From Quisquiliibacterium sp. (GTDB lineage Bacteria; Pseudomonadota; Gammaproteobacteria; Burkholderiales; Burkholderiaceae_E): DNA of 14,945 nucleotides. A program made the translations under genes and the position numbers. The stretch spans positions 1 through 14,945 of the forward strand of contig JALRBB010000279.1 of assembly GCA_023257915.1 (NCBI GenBank), read 5' to 3'. The stretch's first letter is position 1. Each line of letters opens with the position of its first letter. Shown here in pieces: positions 13,246 through 14,945 of this stretch. Below the pieces are notes generated by a model. The model was not told the DNA's origin, searched no databases, and worked only from the letters and a program-made list of their open reading frames with translations.

Positions 13246-14945
13246 TCATGAAGGCGCCAGCGCCGCCTGGGCCGCAGCCAGTCGGGCAATCGGCACCCGG
13301 AAAGGCGATGCGCTGACATAGTCCAACCCGATCTCCTCACAGAAGGCGATCGTGGCCGGATCGCCGCCGTGCTCGCCGCAGATCCCCAGTTTTAGGTCGG
13401 GCCGGGTTTCGCGCCCTTTGCGCGATGCCATTTCGATCAGCTTGCCGACCCCTTCGATATCGAGGGTGACGAACGGGTCCTTGGCGATAATGCCTTTTTC
13501 CACATAAGAACCCAGGAAACGCGCCGCATCGTCGCGGCTGATCCCCAGCGTAGTCTGGGTCAGGTCATTGGTTCCGAACGAGAAGAATTCCCCGCTTGCA
13601 GCGATTTCGTCGGCAACCAGGGCTGCCCGCGGCAGCTCGATCATGGTGCCAACGCTAAAGGCGATCCGCTCGCCTTTTTCGGCGAACACGACTTCAGCGA
13701 CCCTGTACAGGGTATCCTTCAGTGATTCCAGTTCACGCGGCAATCCGACCAGCGGGATCATGATTTCGGGACAGACCGCCATGCCCGCCTCGCCCGCGAC
13801 TTCGAGCGCAGCCTCGAAAATCGCGCGAGCCTGCATTTCGTATATTTCGGGATAAACCACGCCCAGTCGGCAGCCTCGATGCCCCAGCATGGGGTTGGTT
13901 TCCGTCAATTCGATTGCGCGATGCCGAACCTGCTCCACGTCAATACCCATCGCCCGCGAAAGCTCGGTGAGTTCGCTATCCGTATGCGGCAGAAACTCGT
14001 GCAGCGGCGGATCGAGGAGGCGGATGGTGACTGGCAAGCCCTCCATGATCTCGAAGATCCGGCGGAAGTCGGCGCGCTGTTCGGGCAATAGCTGGTCGAG
14101 CGCGGAGCGTCGTTCCTTTTCGCTGTCGGCCAGGATCATCTGCCGCATGGCGAGGATCCGGCTTTCATCGAAGAACATGTGCTCGGTTCGGCAAAGCCCG
14201 ACCCCTTCGGCCCCGAACCGGCGGGCCATTTCGCAATCGAGCGGGGTTTCCGCGTTGGTCCGAATCTTCAGGCGGCGATGCTTGTCAGCCCATGCCATCA
14301 CCGTTGCGAAATCGCCCGAAAGATTGGGCAGGATCGTCGGCAGTTCGCCCAGGAACACTTCGCCGGTCGAACCGTCGATCGTGATGAATGCGCCCTCTTC
14401 GAGCCGCTGGCCGCCGATCTCGGCGACCCGCGCGACCGGGTCGATCTTGAGACTGGCGGTGCCCGCCACGCATGGCCGGCCCATACCCCGCGCGACCACG
14501 GCCGCGTGGCTGGTCATGCCGCCGCGCGCCGTCAGGATGCCGGTTGCGACGTGCATGCCATGGATGTCGTCAGGCGACGTCTCATGCCTGACGAGGATGA
14601 CCTTCTCTCCCAATTCGGCCCACCGTGCCGCTGTTTCCGCATCGAATACCACACCTCCCGAGGCTGCCCCGGGCGAGGCAGGCAAACCCTTTCCGAGCAG
14701 CACCCGCGGGGCATTCGGATCGAGCGAGGGGTGAAGCAACTGGTCGAGCGAGGCCGGGTCGAGGCGGAGCAGCGCGGTCACTTCGTCGACCAGGCTCTCT
14801 TCGACCATGTCGACGGCAATCTTGAGCGCGGCCTTGGCGGTGCGCTTGCCCGAACGGGTCTGAAGGAGGTAGAGCTTGCCGCGTTCGACTGTGAATTCGA
14901 TGTCCTGCATGTCGCGATAGTGGCGCTCCAGCAGTTCGAACACCT
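13246..14945 (-). CDS. ppdK: Pyruvate, phosphate dikinase (PpdK), C-terminal part; 5' end beyond window
   Basis: PPDK interconverts pyruvate, ATP and phosphate with PEP, AMP and pyrophosphate. About 565 C-terminal residues are visible of a protein normally near 880; the frame is open to the right edge and no true start is inside. Visible parts are the end of the nucleotide-binding domain (RDMQDIEFTVERGKLYLLQTR), the swivelling phosphohistidine domain with GGMTSHAAVVARGMG at fragment residues 141-155 (catalytic His146), and the PEP/pyruvate barrel with FSFGTNDLTQTTLG and GICGEHGG (catalytic Cys522), ending FRVPIARLAAAQAAL. All catalytic residues that can be checked are present. It is the most upstream visible gene of the catabolic block and could turn aldolase- or dehydrogenase-derived pyruvate into PEP. 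Confidence 0.96.
   Translation of the reverse strand, partial: VFELLERHYRDMQDIEFTVERGKLYLLQTRSGKRTAKAALKIAVDMVEESLVDEVTALLRLDPASLDQLLHPSLDPNAPRVLLGKGLPASPGAASGGVVFDAETAARWAELGEKVILVRHETSPDDIHGMHVATGILTARGGMTSHAAVVARGMGRPCVAGTASLKIDPVARVAEIGGQRLEEGAFITIDGSTGEVFLGELPTILPNLSGDFATVMAWADKHRRLKIRTNAETPLDCEMARRFGAEGVGLCRTEHMFFDESRILAMRQMILADSEKERRSALDQLLPEQRADFRRIFEIMEGLPVTIRLLDPPLHEFLPHTDSELTELSRAMGIDVEQVRHRAIELTETNPMLGHRGCRLGVVYPEIYEMQARAIFEAALEVAGEAGMAVCPEIMIPLVGLPRELESLKDTLYRVAEVVFAEKGERIAFSVGTMIELPRAALVADEIAASGEFFSFGTNDLTQTTLGISRDDAARFLGSYVEKGIIAKDPFVTLDIEGVGKLIEMASRKGRETRPDLKLGICGEHGGDPATIAFCEEIGLDYVSASPFRVPIARLAAAQAALAPS

Noticed and set aside
13246..13320. PPDK reads YVSASPFRV where other PPDKs have YVSCSPFRV, suggesting loss of a catalytic cysteine.
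   Set aside because: Counting back from the C-terminus, the catalytic cysteine (Cys831 in the Clostridium symbiosum enzyme) is the one in GICGEHGG, which is intact here. The Ala is 23 residues later and is not the catalytic site.

Overview
The window is high-GC proteobacterial DNA in which every gene I can support is on the minus strand, so transcription runs from high to low coordinates. The division and cell-wall genes (mraZ-rsmH-ftsL-ftsI-murE-murF), the class A RNase P RNA placed just before mraZ, and a pyrC-DUF3025 pair together suggest a betaproteobacterium, most likely of the order Burkholderiales. This is inferred from gene order and protein character; no database search was possible.

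Layout in transcription order. (1) 14945-10122: the C-terminal two thirds of a pyruvate phosphate dikinase, a DapA-superfamily aldolase of unknown substrate, a ketopantoate-reductase-like protein, and a tartrate/D-malate-type oxidative decarboxylase (ttuC-like). (2) 10109-5880: glycerate 2-kinase (ttuD-like), dihydroorotase (pyrC), a DUF3025 protein, and an SDR dehydrogenase/epimerase resembling D-erythronate dehydrogenase. Gaps between all these genes are at most about 55 bp. (3) 5868-5451: rnpB, followed by a probable terminator. (4) 5393-5145: an AT-rich spacer with a dyad, the mraZ promoter and four 10-bp-phased MraZ-box-like repeats. (5) 5144-1: mraZ, rsmH, ftsL, ftsI, murE and the first 48 codons of murF, overlapping or nearly so, as in a typical dcw operon.

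Working together: block 4-5 builds the septum and peptidoglycan precursors and appears to be autoregulated by MraZ. The block 1-2 enzymes fit a route in which a hydroxylated acid is cleaved or decarboxylated to pyruvate and/or D-glycerate; glycerate kinase gives 2-phosphoglycerate, and the dikinase links pyruvate to PEP. The real substrate is unknown. pyrC and the DUF3025 gene sit inside this sugar-acid block.

The most notable oddity is a sharp fall in GC content inside the ttuC-like gene near position 10380: 69% in the 240 bases on one side and 55% in the 240 bases on the other, by direct count. The right-hand 4.5 kb may therefore have a different origin, through transfer, recombination or a chimeric assembly. 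I found no CRISPR array, prophage, toxin-antitoxin pair, tRNA or intact insertion sequence.
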